Shown here: positions 7,016 to 14,687 of the stretch, in pieces | Layout of the letters: each line of letters opens with the position of its first letter | How positions within the stretch are numbered: the first letter of the stretch is position 1 | NCBI GenBank assembly: GCA_016285355.1 | Contig: JAEEQP010000066.1 | Coordinates: 1 to 16,430, forward strand | Length of the DNA: 16,430 nt | Direction: 5' to 3' | Origin: Bacteroidales bacterium | GTDB lineage: Bacteria > Bacteroidota > Bacteroidia > Bacteroidales > F082 | Made by a program: the position numbers and the translations under genes | The notes under the pieces: model-generated | Database searches by the model: none | What the model was told of the DNA's origin: nothing | The model's input: the letters and a program-made list of their open reading frames with translations, nothing else

Positions 7016-8440
7016 TCACTTCAGTCCTTGAATTATGCTTTCCAGCTTCGCCAGCACTTTCTTCCGCGATTTGGTTTGCCACAACTCATACATATCCAGT
7101 TCATAGTCAGGTGAAAAACCACTTGAAGCATCCCGATTATCGAAATCATAGCACTTCCCGATGTTGATCATTGCCTTGATGCCCGATGGCAATGTAAAAT
7201 AATAAGGTTGCGCATTGGCTCCTGCTGTTTTCTCCCCTAAAAACACCACCTGCTTGTTTTGCGACAACATGATGGCGAAGTACTCCGCTGCCGACACTGT
7301 TTCATGCCCCATCAGCACATAGATGTTGCCATGATAGCGTTGCGATGCCGGAACGGGATTCACGAACTTGGCCCAATCTGGGTCTTGGTAATTCACGTTT
7401 CCAAAGGTGTGGTTCAAATAGTATTCCTGATTCTTTGAAATGTCTATCCCCGTTTCTTTCCTTTCTTCTGGAATGAAATGAGAAGAAGCCATCGCGCTTG
7501 CATTGCTCACACGGTTCAGCGTTGGGTATCTGAAAATGGTGTCATTGTCCACCAAATAACCAAGGACGGTGTCACAGAAAGAGCTGTAACCGCCCATGTT
7601 ATACGATATGTTAATAATCAGGTTGTCAGCTTTCTGTATCTCTTCATAATGATTGAGAAACTCTTGGGGAAAGCTCTCGTTGCAGCTCGTCAAGGCGAGG
7701 TAAGCGAAACTATTTGTCGTGTCCGCAACAAAAGCGTTCACTGTCCTCCAATAATTGCCGCCCGTATAGAACATGTCGTTAAGCCCTCGCTTTTCAGGGT
7801 CGAGATAATAGTCGGCATACACGTTCACCTCACGCACTTTGTCTTGGTCTTTGATACCCAGGCAGATTTTCTCATCACTTTTCATCAGGCAGCAGTTGAG
7901 GTTGCCGAAATAAAACATGGCTTCCTGCATCTTGTATTCTTCGTTGGAGCATGTAACGTATGGGATATGATACTCCTTGAAATAATCCAGGGCATCCATT
8001 CCGTTGATAGTCATTATCGTATCTCCAACATGCAGCGAGTCCGCCATTCGGGTGCCGAAATTCTCGATGATGACATGGCCATCGTGATAAACAGTGGCCA
8101 GCATGGGATAGGCAAGATGTTTCACAAGATGGTCGGGCGCGCCAAAAACCTTGGTGTGGCCATTGTTGAAGCAAGCCATAAACCGCTGAAGCATTTTCCA
8201 ATACTCAAAATCATCCATGGTTTCCGTTACCTTGGGGAGAAACGCCCTGTAAAGGCTGTCAATGTCCAGCCCAGGGCAGTTGTCGATATTCCCGAAGTTA
8301 TACGACATTTCCTTCCACAACACCGAAAGTTCGTATGCTTTTTGCTCCGCCGGAATAGTGGAGAGTTCTTGTGCTTGCATCCTTATCCCTCCCGCCATCA
8401 TCAGGAGCGCTAACAGGGTGTAAATCTTCAAGTGTTTCAT
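7016..8440 (-). CDS. Secreted S41 family serine peptidase
   Basis: A 474-residue exported peptidase. The signal peptide ends at MQAQ (residues 1-24). The N-terminal helical part (LWKEMSYNFGN, residue 41 on) and FNNGHTKV (91-98) are typical of tricorn/IRBP-like S41 proteins, with His95 the probable catalytic histidine. A PDZ-like segment is near 130-155 (HVGDTIMTINGMDALDYF). The core follows: LIINISYNMGGYSS (274-287), ETVSAAEYFA with the probable nucleophile Ser383, and LGEKTAGAN (401-409). The lysine of C-terminal processing proteases, expected about 25 residues after the serine, is an alanine here, so a Ser-His type site is more likely. It has no T9SS sorting domain, so it should stay in the periplasm or at the envelope. 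It lies between the Asp-box cargo and a regulator. A role in cleaving envelope or cargo peptides is inference. Confidence 0.9.
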   Translation of the reverse strand: MKHLKIYTLLALLMMAGGIRMQAQELSTIPAEQKAYELSVLWKEMSYNFGNIDNCPGLDIDSLYRAFLPKVTETMDDFEYWKMLQRFMACFNNGHTKVFGAPDHLVKHLAYPMLATVYHDGHVIIENFGTRMADSLHVGDTIMTINGMDALDYFKEYHIPYVTCSNEEYKMQEAMFYFGNLNCCLMKSDEKICLGIKDQDKVREVNVYADYYLDPEKRGLNDMFYTGGNYWRTVNAFVADTTNSFAYLALTSCNESFPQEFLNHYEEIQKADNLIINISYNMGGYSSFCDTVLGYLVDNDTIFRYPTLNRVSNASAMASSHFIPEERKETGIDISKNQEYYLNHTFGNVNYQDPDWAKFVNPVPASQRYHGNIYVLMGHETVSAAEYFAIMLSQNKQVVFLGEKTAGANAQPYYFTLPSGIKAMINIGKCYDFDNRDASSGFSPDYELDMYELWQTKSRKKVLAKLESIIQGLK

Positions 8441-8468
8441 ATTCTGTTGATGTTTAATTTGTTATTCT
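8369..8468 (-). repeat. Signal-peptide cassette with leader, copy 2
   Basis: Bases 8369-8440 match 10127-10198 at about 60 of 72 positions by eye. The non-coding leader 8441-8468 matches 10199-10226 at 25 of 28. The similarity stops soon after the signal-peptide codons, where an S41 peptidase begins here and an Asp-box protein begins there. Confidence 0.7.
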
Positions 8469-8635
8469 ATTTTAGATTCCCAGCGGGGAAATCGAAGATT
8501 CGACGAAGTCAATGAAGTGGCATTTGTTTTGTGTACCGCGGCGGCAAAAGCCAGTTGCCTACCAGTAACACCTCCCACCGCCGCTTTTGACTTTACACCT
8601 TCACTCCATTCCCCGAGCGAAGCGAGGGGGAATCT
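8441..8635. other. Intergenic region with two inverted repeats
   Basis: These 195 bases hold no convincing gene or TAnnTTTG promoter, so the S41 gene may be read from upstream. ATTCCCC (8608-8614) pairs with GGGGAAT (8627-8633) around GAGCGAAGCGAG, starting three bases after the stop codon of the Asp-box gene. GCGGCGG (8538-8544) pairs with CCGCCGC (8578-8584). The GC-rich composition stands out from the AT-rich leaders elsewhere. The block may be an interspersed element or an RNA-stabilising or processing region. Confidence 0.55.
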
Positions 8636-10198
8636 CTATTGCTTCACCAACACCCGCGCCGTATTGTTTCTGCCATCGACATCGGTAATCCTCACCAAAT
8701 AAACCCCTTCCACCAAGCCACTCAAATCAATCTCATTCGTCCCCAGCACCGTCTTCACCACCTGACCAAGCGCATTGTAAACCTGCACTTCATCAGCGAC
8801 AACACCTTCAATGCGTACAACCCCATTGACAGGATTTGGGAAGACAGTAACACCTGCTCCATCTCCATTTTCATCAACCCCATCCGTCTGCTCGCAATAC
8901 ACGATGTTGTAAGACTTGGATGTCACACCATCGCTATAAACCGCCAAAACATGATAATTCAATCGCCCTCCGCCTGAGTAGTTGTCGGTGTATTCCGTTT
9001 CGGTAATCAAGTCTTCACTGACCAAGGTCACACCTCTATAAATCTGATAACCAACAAGCACCTCATCGGGTTTCAATTCTGGCTCATTCCAACGAAGCGT
9101 AACGCTGTTTTCACCAAAATTTGTTATCTCACAATCCATAACAGGCGTATGGTGTTCCAACCAATCAGGCTTGAAATCGTGGAAATAGGTGGTTACCAAA
9201 GTATCGCCGTAGGAACGGTAATAGGCAATATAGCATCTGTCGCCTTGGGGTTCTTCAACTGGCGTACCCCACTCGGTAAAATTGTATGAAAGCGTGTCAA
9301 GGCAAACATAGAACACACCTGGCTCCCTGTCCAAAAACACAATTCCTCCATTCCTTATGTCAAAAAGGCAAAATATACTGTCATCAACTATAATGTCAAT
9401 CGGATTCGATTCGGAATCAATCAAGGTTCGGAAATTGGCACCGTAATCGTCGCTGTAATATAATTTGGTGAATTTAGATGAATATCTTTGGCCGTATAAC
9501 TCGCCTTCCATCGGCCCAATTCCAATATGATAGTTCCTCAATTCGTGAGGAAATGTCAGCGTATCTACGGTTTGGGAAAAATCTGTCGTGTAGAACCACC
9601 TGTCCGTACCTCCAATTTCTTTGTAATAGAACTCTCCGTGATTCCAACCTGCAACCTGTTTTGTGTAGACAGGTGTCGTAAAAGTGATGATTGTATCATC
9701 GAAGTGGGTGCCGTAATCATAACTTGCAATAAAGGAATAATTATACTCCTCGTCAGGTTCTAACTTGACAATCTCACCAGGCATCGCGAAACACCAATAC
9801 GATGGTGGAGATGGAACCATATAATCGTCAACCGCTCTCCAAGTTTGTCCACAATCCTCGGTTACAAGGACTTTCTCCGCGACAGAATAATCCAAGTTGT
9901 AGAAATGTCCAGGAGCCCCATCATATAACACTTCTCCCATTCCCGACATGGTGGCAGTGTCAATCACCCATGTTAAATCGTCGTAAGTGGCGATAACATC
10001 AATATGGGCACCATGGTCGGTGAATCTGCAAAGATTGTATTTGTATCCCATAAAGGTATATTCATACCATTGTTTTTGGATGATGATTTCGCCTGGTTCC
10101 GTACCGATGAAAAGTTGCTCGGAGGATTGCGCTTGCATCGTCACCCCTCCCGCCATCAGCAGCAGCACAAGCAGGGTGCAAATCTTTAAGTTTTTCAT
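8636..10198 (-). CDS. Secreted Asp-box/FnIII protein with T9SS type A sorting domain
   Basis: A 520-residue exported protein. Residues 1-24 are the shared signal peptide (LLLMAGGVTMQAQ). The body has Asp-box-like turns: TEDCGQTW (113-120), SYDYGTHF (159-166) and SDDYGANF (249-256). These are typical of BNR or sialidase-like propellers, but the arginine triad and other sialidase catalytic residues are not evident, so I do not call it an enzyme. A fibronectin type III domain spans about 353-434 (NSVTLRWNEP, then VGYQIYRG). The sorting domain begins near 450 (VTVFPNPVNGVVRIEG) and ends RVLVKQ, closely resembling that of 14688-16334. The gene follows the small lipoprotein by 43 bases and has no clear promoter of its own, so it is probably in the receptor operon. 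Confidence 0.87.
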   Translation of the reverse strand: MKNLKICTLLVLLLMAGGVTMQAQSSEQLFIGTEPGEIIIQKQWYEYTFMGYKYNLCRFTDHGAHIDVIATYDDLTWVIDTATMSGMGEVLYDGAPGHFYNLDYSVAEKVLVTEDCGQTWRAVDDYMVPSPPSYWCFAMPGEIVKLEPDEEYNYSFIASYDYGTHFDDTIITFTTPVYTKQVAGWNHGEFYYKEIGGTDRWFYTTDFSQTVDTLTFPHELRNYHIGIGPMEGELYGQRYSSKFTKLYYSDDYGANFRTLIDSESNPIDIIVDDSIFCLFDIRNGGIVFLDREPGVFYVCLDTLSYNFTEWGTPVEEPQGDRCYIAYYRSYGDTLVTTYFHDFKPDWLEHHTPVMDCEITNFGENSVTLRWNEPELKPDEVLVGYQIYRGVTLVSEDLITETEYTDNYSGGGRLNYHVLAVYSDGVTSKSYNIVYCEQTDGVDENGDGAGVTVFPNPVNGVVRIEGVVADEVQVYNALGQVVKTVLGTNEIDLSGLVEGVYLVRITDVDGRNNTARVLVKQ

Positions 10199-10226
10199 AT
10201 TCTGTTGATTTTAAAATTGTTATTCT
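10127..10226 (-). repeat. Signal-peptide cassette with leader, copy 3
   Basis: Bases 10127-10159 are identical to 1638-1670. The leader 10199-10226 resembles 8441-8468, and the leaders at 14586 and 16335 share a related ATTCgt-agATTT start. The cassette therefore covers both the 5' leader and the signal-peptide codons. Confidence 0.72.
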
Positions 10227-10241
10227 TGAATACATTTCCAC

Positions 10242-10475
10242 TTATTTGTCGGCCATGCTCATCCCTTCATGTAACGCCTCCCACAACTCCATCCGCTCAT
10301 AATACTTCTGAATTGAGTCCTCATTCATTTCGTCATTGCGAGGAACGACGCAATCTGTGGGGGCGGCCTTTTTCTGGTCTTTGGAATTCTGACATCCCAC
10401 CAACAACAGAGTGCCCATGACCACCACTATCGTTGTGTGAACAAACATTATTGCTTTTCTTTTCATTTTATTCAT
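10242..10475 (-). CDS. Small lipoprotein of unknown function
   Basis: A short protein of about 77 residues from ATG at 10475 (another ATG lies at 10466, and a TTG at 10481). The hydrophobic stretch TTIVVVMGTLLLVGCQNS ends in a clear lipobox (LVGC), so it is probably lipid-anchored. The mature part is about 45 residues, charged and low in structure signals, ending HEGMSMADK. It begins about 18 bases after the stop of the TonB-dependent receptor, so the two are probably co-transcribed. The middle of the mature part (TDCVVPRNDE) is encoded by an interspersed palindromic repeat at 10331-10356. The gene may be a real receptor-associated lipoprotein altered by repeat insertion, or a remnant. I do not recognise the family. 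Confidence 0.6.
   Translation of the reverse strand: MNKMKRKAIMFVHTTIVVVMGTLLLVGCQNSKDQKKAAPTDCVVPRNDEMNEDSIQKYYERMELWEALHEGMSMADK
10331..10356. repeat. Interspersed palindromic repeat within the lipoprotein gene
   Basis: The plus strand reads CGTCATTGCGAGGAACGACG followed by CAATCT, the same family as the arms of the repeat at 1751-1874. It is in frame and leaves the lipoprotein reading frame open. Confidence 0.75.
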
Positions 10476-10493
10476 TATCAATTATATTAGTAG

Positions 10494-12944
10494 CTAAAAA
10501 TATCTCATTCCCTGCACATTCTCCGTGTTGCGGGTTCCGTATCTGAAGTTATAGCGCAAGCTCAAATTGAACATGGGCTTGTTATAGTAGCCTAATGTCT
10601 CCGAATCCGTGATCACACCCAAGTTCTCCGAATGGCTTGTGTTGGGCGACAGTTTCCTCAACAGATTGCTGACCCCCACATTGACAAGCAGCTTGTTATT
10701 GAAGAAATTGCGCGAAGCATTGATTGAGAGCGTCACATAGTCGTTGGAATGGCCATTGAAACGAGCCCCCGTGTTCCAATAATTCAGCTGACTGCTCAAG
10801 TTGACTGTTTTAATCCTGTAGGTCAACATGCAATAGGCATGTCCGTTGAGGTCATGGCTATTGGTGTATGCGTTGGAGAGGTCCACACCCTCGTAGGTCT
10901 GGCCTTCACAGATGCGGAACTGGGTATAGTAAAAACTTGAATAAAGGTTTACCCCCAGTTTCTTGATCCTGAATCCCGTCGAAAGGTCAAGGCCTATTTT
11001 GGTCTGCTGGGCGATATTGACGGGATAAAGCATCCGGGTAAGCGGGTCGATTTGCAGGGGAATGTTCGCTATCAGATTGTCCTGGTATTTGATGAAAATA
11101 CTTGGCGTGAAATTCCAAGTGTTCTGGAACAACTCGTATTTCAGATAAGCCGAGTAGTTGGGCGAAGGCTTCAGGTCGGGGTTGCCCGTGCTCCATTGAT
11201 AGTTGGTGCGCTTGTCGATGAAGTCCTTCAGCCGCTCAAAATCGGGATATTCCCATGTGTTCGCCAAGGTAAGGCTGATGCTGTGTTGCCAGTTGAAAGC
11301 GTAGCGCACCGTTGCCGAGGGAATCACCCTGAAATAATTCTTGCTCACCGTCTGTATCTCGTCGGGACCAGCCAACTCGTCGTAATAGTTGAATTGGCCG
11401 TCAAAGGCTTTGTCTTCCAAGCTAATGCCGCCTGTCAGCCTCCAGCTACCAGCGAAATAGGTAAGGTTCGACGAGAGGTAGTTGTAGGCCGAATGGTAAC
11501 GCTGGCCTTGGTTTTTCATCAACACAGGCTCTTCGTTGGAAAAGTATTCCGACGATACTTTTCTGTTGAAAGTCGCGTCGAAAATGTAGCGGACACTCCA
11601 GTTGAGCTTGTCGCCCAACGGATTGTTGTAAAAGGCATTGACATATACTGTCGGGGTCTTCGACAGGTGATTGTCGAATCTTTCCGTATAAAGGCTGTCT
11701 GATGTCAAGCCGTCGAGAACGCCGTATGCCTCGCTGTAATCGCCATAAAAGCGGTCGTTATAAGCCGACACATACGCCGAGGTGTTAAGGTAATGGTTGT
11801 TACTGTTGCTGAATTGACGGTAGAAGTTGATGCCAATGCCGAAATTCGGCGTGGAGCGTTGGTAATCCGTGCTCGCAGCATTGATTTGGCTCATCAGGTC
11901 GTTGGTCACGCCATGCCGCTCCTCCGTAAGCCTTCTCATCGTCTTTACCGACGACGAAAAGCTGTAGCTTCCCGACACCGTGAGTTTCGTGTAATCATTA
12001 GGCTGATAGATGAAGCCGAGGCTGTTTCCCGAAACACGGTAGCTGTTATCGGCCGATTGCTCCTCGTTGACAATGACAGGGTTCCCTGTCGGTCTGAAAT
12101 CCTTATGCATAGTATAGCTCGACGAATTGTCAGTGGTGCGTAAACTGGCGTTGGCAATCCAGATGAACTTCTTGCGCTTGTAATTCAGGTTCAACGAATT
12201 TTCTGAATCATTGAGTTCCTTGAAGTTGTAGGTGGAAGGCTTTGTGGCCAATGATCCGCTGAGACCTTCATCAGCCGCCCGCAACCTGATGTTGATGATG
12301 CCGCCGCGTCCTTCGCCCCCTTGCTGCACGGCTGCGTCGATGAGTTCCACCTTTTCGATGCGGTCGATAGGAATGCTTTCCAGCACGGGAAACAACAAGT
12401 CGGAAGGGCTGTCATCGACATAAACGGCGGGCGTTGCCCCGTTGTAGCTCATGTTGCCCGCTTCATCCACGGCGAGGCCAGGCAAACTGCGCAAAACATC
12501 ATAGATGGTATGTGCCGTGGCTTTTCGCGTTTCTTCGATTTTCACCACAGTACGGTCGAAACGGCGGTCGATAACAGGTGTTGTGTCCGCCACCGTCACT
12601 GTTTCCAGCATGGTCGCCGAAGGCGAAAGCACAATCTTTCCGAGGTTGCGCCGTGTGCCCTGCCATTGCATTGCCGTGATGCACTGCGGTTCCATCCCGA
12701 GATAGCTGACGATGAGATAGCAGCCGTCCGAGCAGTCGCATTTTAGCGTGAAACGCCCTTTTTCGTCCGACAGGGTTCCCGCCGTCAAGGAATCGTTGGG
12801 TGCGTATGCTGCAATGTTGGCATAAGGCAAGGCACCTTGTTCGTCGCAAACCGTACCGCTCAAAGTGATGTTTTGAGCTTTTGCCCCAATCATGGCCATG
12901 CCAACAAGCATTGCGGTCAAAAACACCCTGCGCATCATTGTCAT
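10494..12944 (-). CDS. TonB-dependent outer membrane receptor with carboxypeptidase-regulatory-like N-terminus
   Basis: A protein of about 816 residues that should form an outer-membrane beta-barrel for energised uptake. From the ATG at 12944 the signal peptide is MTMMRRVFLTAMLVGMAMIG, ending at AKAQ. A carboxypeptidase-regulatory-like domain follows (about 25-108, TLSGTVCDEQGALPYANIAA). The plug is about 120-222 (VLRSLPGLAVDEAGNMSYNG, YVDD, RIEKVELID, GEGRGGIINIRLR). The rest is barrel, ending in an aromatic residue (GMRYF). The plan fits the outer-membrane beta-barrel family of Bacteroidota rather than SusC, and no SusD partner is present. An ATG at 12974 is preceded by AGGGGGG, unusually SD-like for this phylum, and would add ten residues. 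It follows a T9SS cargo gene closely and precedes a small lipoprotein. The substrate is unknown. Confidence 0.9.
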   Translation of the reverse strand: MTMMRRVFLTAMLVGMAMIGAKAQNITLSGTVCDEQGALPYANIAAYAPNDSLTAGTLSDEKGRFTLKCDCSDGCYLIVSYLGMEPQCITAMQWQGTRRNLGKIVLSPSATMLETVTVADTTPVIDRRFDRTVVKIEETRKATAHTIYDVLRSLPGLAVDEAGNMSYNGATPAVYVDDSPSDLLFPVLESIPIDRIEKVELIDAAVQQGGEGRGGIINIRLRAADEGLSGSLATKPSTYNFKELNDSENSLNLNYKRKKFIWIANASLRTTDNSSSYTMHKDFRPTGNPVIVNEEQSADNSYRVSGNSLGFIYQPNDYTKLTVSGSYSFSSSVKTMRRLTEERHGVTNDLMSQINAASTDYQRSTPNFGIGINFYRQFSNSNNHYLNTSAYVSAYNDRFYGDYSEAYGVLDGLTSDSLYTERFDNHLSKTPTVYVNAFYNNPLGDKLNWSVRYIFDATFNRKVSSEYFSNEEPVLMKNQGQRYHSAYNYLSSNLTYFAGSWRLTGGISLEDKAFDGQFNYYDELAGPDEIQTVSKNYFRVIPSATVRYAFNWQHSISLTLANTWEYPDFERLKDFIDKRTNYQWSTGNPDLKPSPNYSAYLKYELFQNTWNFTPSIFIKYQDNLIANIPLQIDPLTRMLYPVNIAQQTKIGLDLSTGFRIKKLGVNLYSSFYYTQFRICEGQTYEGVDLSNAYTNSHDLNGHAYCMLTYRIKTVNLSSQLNYWNTGARFNGHSNDYVTLSINASRNFFNNKLLVNVGVSNLLRKLSPNTSHSENLGVITDSETLGYYNKPMFNLSLRYNFRYGTRNTENVQGMRYF

Positions 12945-12983
12945 GTTTCTATCTCTCTGATTGTATTCACGCATACCGCCCCC

Positions 12984-14585
12984 CTATTCTTTCACAAACT
13001 TCCCCCCAACCAATTCTCCATCCGCATTATACACCCTATAAAAATACACCCCTGCCTTAAGCCCCGAAACGCCCACAGTAAGCACATTCCCCTCGCCATG
13101 GATAAACCTATCCACGCAAGGGCGACCAAGGCCATCCGTAATGCTGATGCGGCAGCCTTCAAGACTCGCCAACCCGCTGATGTCGATGTTCAGCTCATCC
13201 CTCGCAGGGTTGGGGTATGCCATGCCTTGCATTTCAGCCACAGGCATTTCCTTAATAGCTGTGGGTATCGGGTTCATCTCCTCGCGGGTCAGTTTCATGA
13301 CCTTGCTTGCAGAATATGAACTCATACAATTTGCACCTCCATTCATGGCCAAGAGACAACCACCATCGTTGTAGGGTAAAACGAATATGGGGAAATAGTC
13401 ATAGTACTCATCCTCATCAAAGAAGCGGCCACCGAGGATTTCCATGTCGCGGTCGAAAAGGCACAAGCCTGTTTGCAAGTCGCCGCCAAGGTAATACCAA
13501 GTCATGTAACAGCCATACATGGTCGTGTCGTTCACCGAGGCCATGCATCTACTACCATGCCCCGATGGTTCTTCATTCCTTCTCCCCTCGTGAAGAAAAC
13601 CCAATTCAAAATGATTGACCCGACCACAGTCCAAATTGTAATCATGTTGGCCTGGCCCTACGGTCCAACTAAGATCAAGGTCACCAATCGTCAACAGATG
13701 CTCGTCAACACCTTGTTTCCAAGGGCGCCTTGCTCCAAAAAACAGCAACCTGTCATCCGAAAGAAAATAGTCGGAATAACCTCGGTCACCCAAAGCGAAG
13801 CCATCCATGTCAGCCGCTCCGGGAGTACCCAAAATATAGCGATAAGCCTTCACATACTGAAAGTCTTCGTCATAGAATGCCGTGCCTATACCACCCCCAG
13901 GGCCATTACAGAGAAAGATATAGCCGTTCCCTGATGGATTCTTGAAAATTTTATGGCATAAGAAACCTTGCAGCCGAAACTCGGGGTCATTGGCATTGTA
14001 GTACTTAGGCACCACATAGCGGCACGCCAAAGTGTCGGCGTTTTGGTCAAACCTGTACATGTAAGGGAATACCCTATTTGAGCTTTCATAATAATAACCA
14101 CAGGCAATCACTTGGCCGTTATCATGAAGAAGAGATGGCCAACTTTTCAACTCCGGAGAGTTATGGGTATAAACCTTTGACTCGACTATTTCAAGATTGC
14201 CATCAAAAACAATCGCCCATAGTTCACTGCCTCCATAATTGATTAATGTTGAGTCTGGTTGAAGTTGTGCCACTGTGAAGTAATTACCATTGTCAAGCTG
14301 AACTATATCATGCGTCAGCAGCATTTTCGGCAAATCCTCGCAAATGCGGTGCTCATAGTTGCCGTCGGGATGCACTTTGAAGAGCTGTGTGTTCCAATCG
14401 TGACGACGGCCGAATCGTCCTATCAAAACGGCATTACCATCCGTATCCATCACGCCCGCATCGATGCGCGAATACTGGTTAATGTCGTTCTGGTCGCCGA
14501 AGTTAATTTCCCATTGCTGGCCATAAGCCCATGCCGCCAAAACCATCAGGCAGCAGACCATCATGATTTCCTTTGTCGTTTTCAT
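12984..14585 (-). CDS. Secreted propeller-like protein with T9SS type A sorting domain
   Basis: A 533-residue exported protein from ATG at 14585; the in-frame extension to 14612 runs into the promoter, so I reject it. The signal peptide is MKTTKEIMMVCCLMVLAAWA, ending at YGQ, unlike the shared cassette. Units such as NAVLIGRFGRRHDWNTQLFK, YMYRFDQNADTLACRYV and LCLFDRDMEILGGRF suggest a beta-propeller. There is no catalytic motif. The sorting domain begins near residue 455 of this start (MAYPNPARDELNIDISGL) and ends GGKFVKE. Its promoter copy lies at 14610-14639. The stop codon is 39 bases before the receptor start at 12944 (9 before the alternative ATG at 12974), so the cargo and receptor are probably one transcript. 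Confidence 0.85.
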   Translation of the reverse strand: MKTTKEIMMVCCLMVLAAWAYGQQWEINFGDQNDINQYSRIDAGVMDTDGNAVLIGRFGRRHDWNTQLFKVHPDGNYEHRICEDLPKMLLTHDIVQLDNGNYFTVAQLQPDSTLINYGGSELWAIVFDGNLEIVESKVYTHNSPELKSWPSLLHDNGQVIACGYYYESSNRVFPYMYRFDQNADTLACRYVVPKYYNANDPEFRLQGFLCHKIFKNPSGNGYIFLCNGPGGGIGTAFYDEDFQYVKAYRYILGTPGAADMDGFALGDRGYSDYFLSDDRLLFFGARRPWKQGVDEHLLTIGDLDLSWTVGPGQHDYNLDCGRVNHFELGFLHEGRRNEEPSGHGSRCMASVNDTTMYGCYMTWYYLGGDLQTGLCLFDRDMEILGGRFFDEDEYYDYFPIFVLPYNDGGCLLAMNGGANCMSSYSASKVMKLTREEMNPIPTAIKEMPVAEMQGMAYPNPARDELNIDISGLASLEGCRISITDGLGRPCVDRFIHGEGNVLTVGVSGLKAGVYFYRVYNADGELVGGKFVKE

Positions 14586-14609
14586 ATTCGTCAGATTTTG
14601 AGTTTCTTG

Positions 14610-14639
14610 CAAAATTGTAGTAAAAAATCATTCAAAAAT
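14610..14639 (-). promoter_or_regulatory. Promoter motif copy C, cargo-receptor operon
   Basis: The minus strand ends in TACAATTTTG (14610-14619), preceded by the CTA core and two T-runs, with TTTTTGAATGA at its upstream end. The -7 box has C in place of the first T. A TTGACA lies further upstream at 14645-14650. The leader to the ATG at 14585 is about 20 bases. Confidence 0.55.
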
Positions 14640-14687
14640 TGTCTTGTCAAGCCCCCACGAGGTTTTGCCCCCATGATTTTGGTATTT

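Noticed and set aside
7478..8413. Long open frame of 311 codons on the plus strand
   Set aside because: It lies wholly antisense to the S41 peptidase gene, whose conserved motifs are clear, and its translation has no signal, domain or repeat logic.
8441..8635. Riboswitch before the S41 gene
   Set aside because: The inverted repeats are simple and match no riboswitch core that I recognise.
8636..10198. Sialidase activity for the Asp-box protein
   Set aside because: Asp-box-like turns alone are not enough; I could not find the arginine triad or the catalytic tyrosine/glutamate pattern.
11052..11702. Plus-strand open frame of 216 codons
   Set aside because: It is antisense to the beta-barrel part of the TonB-dependent receptor and shows no recognisable domain.
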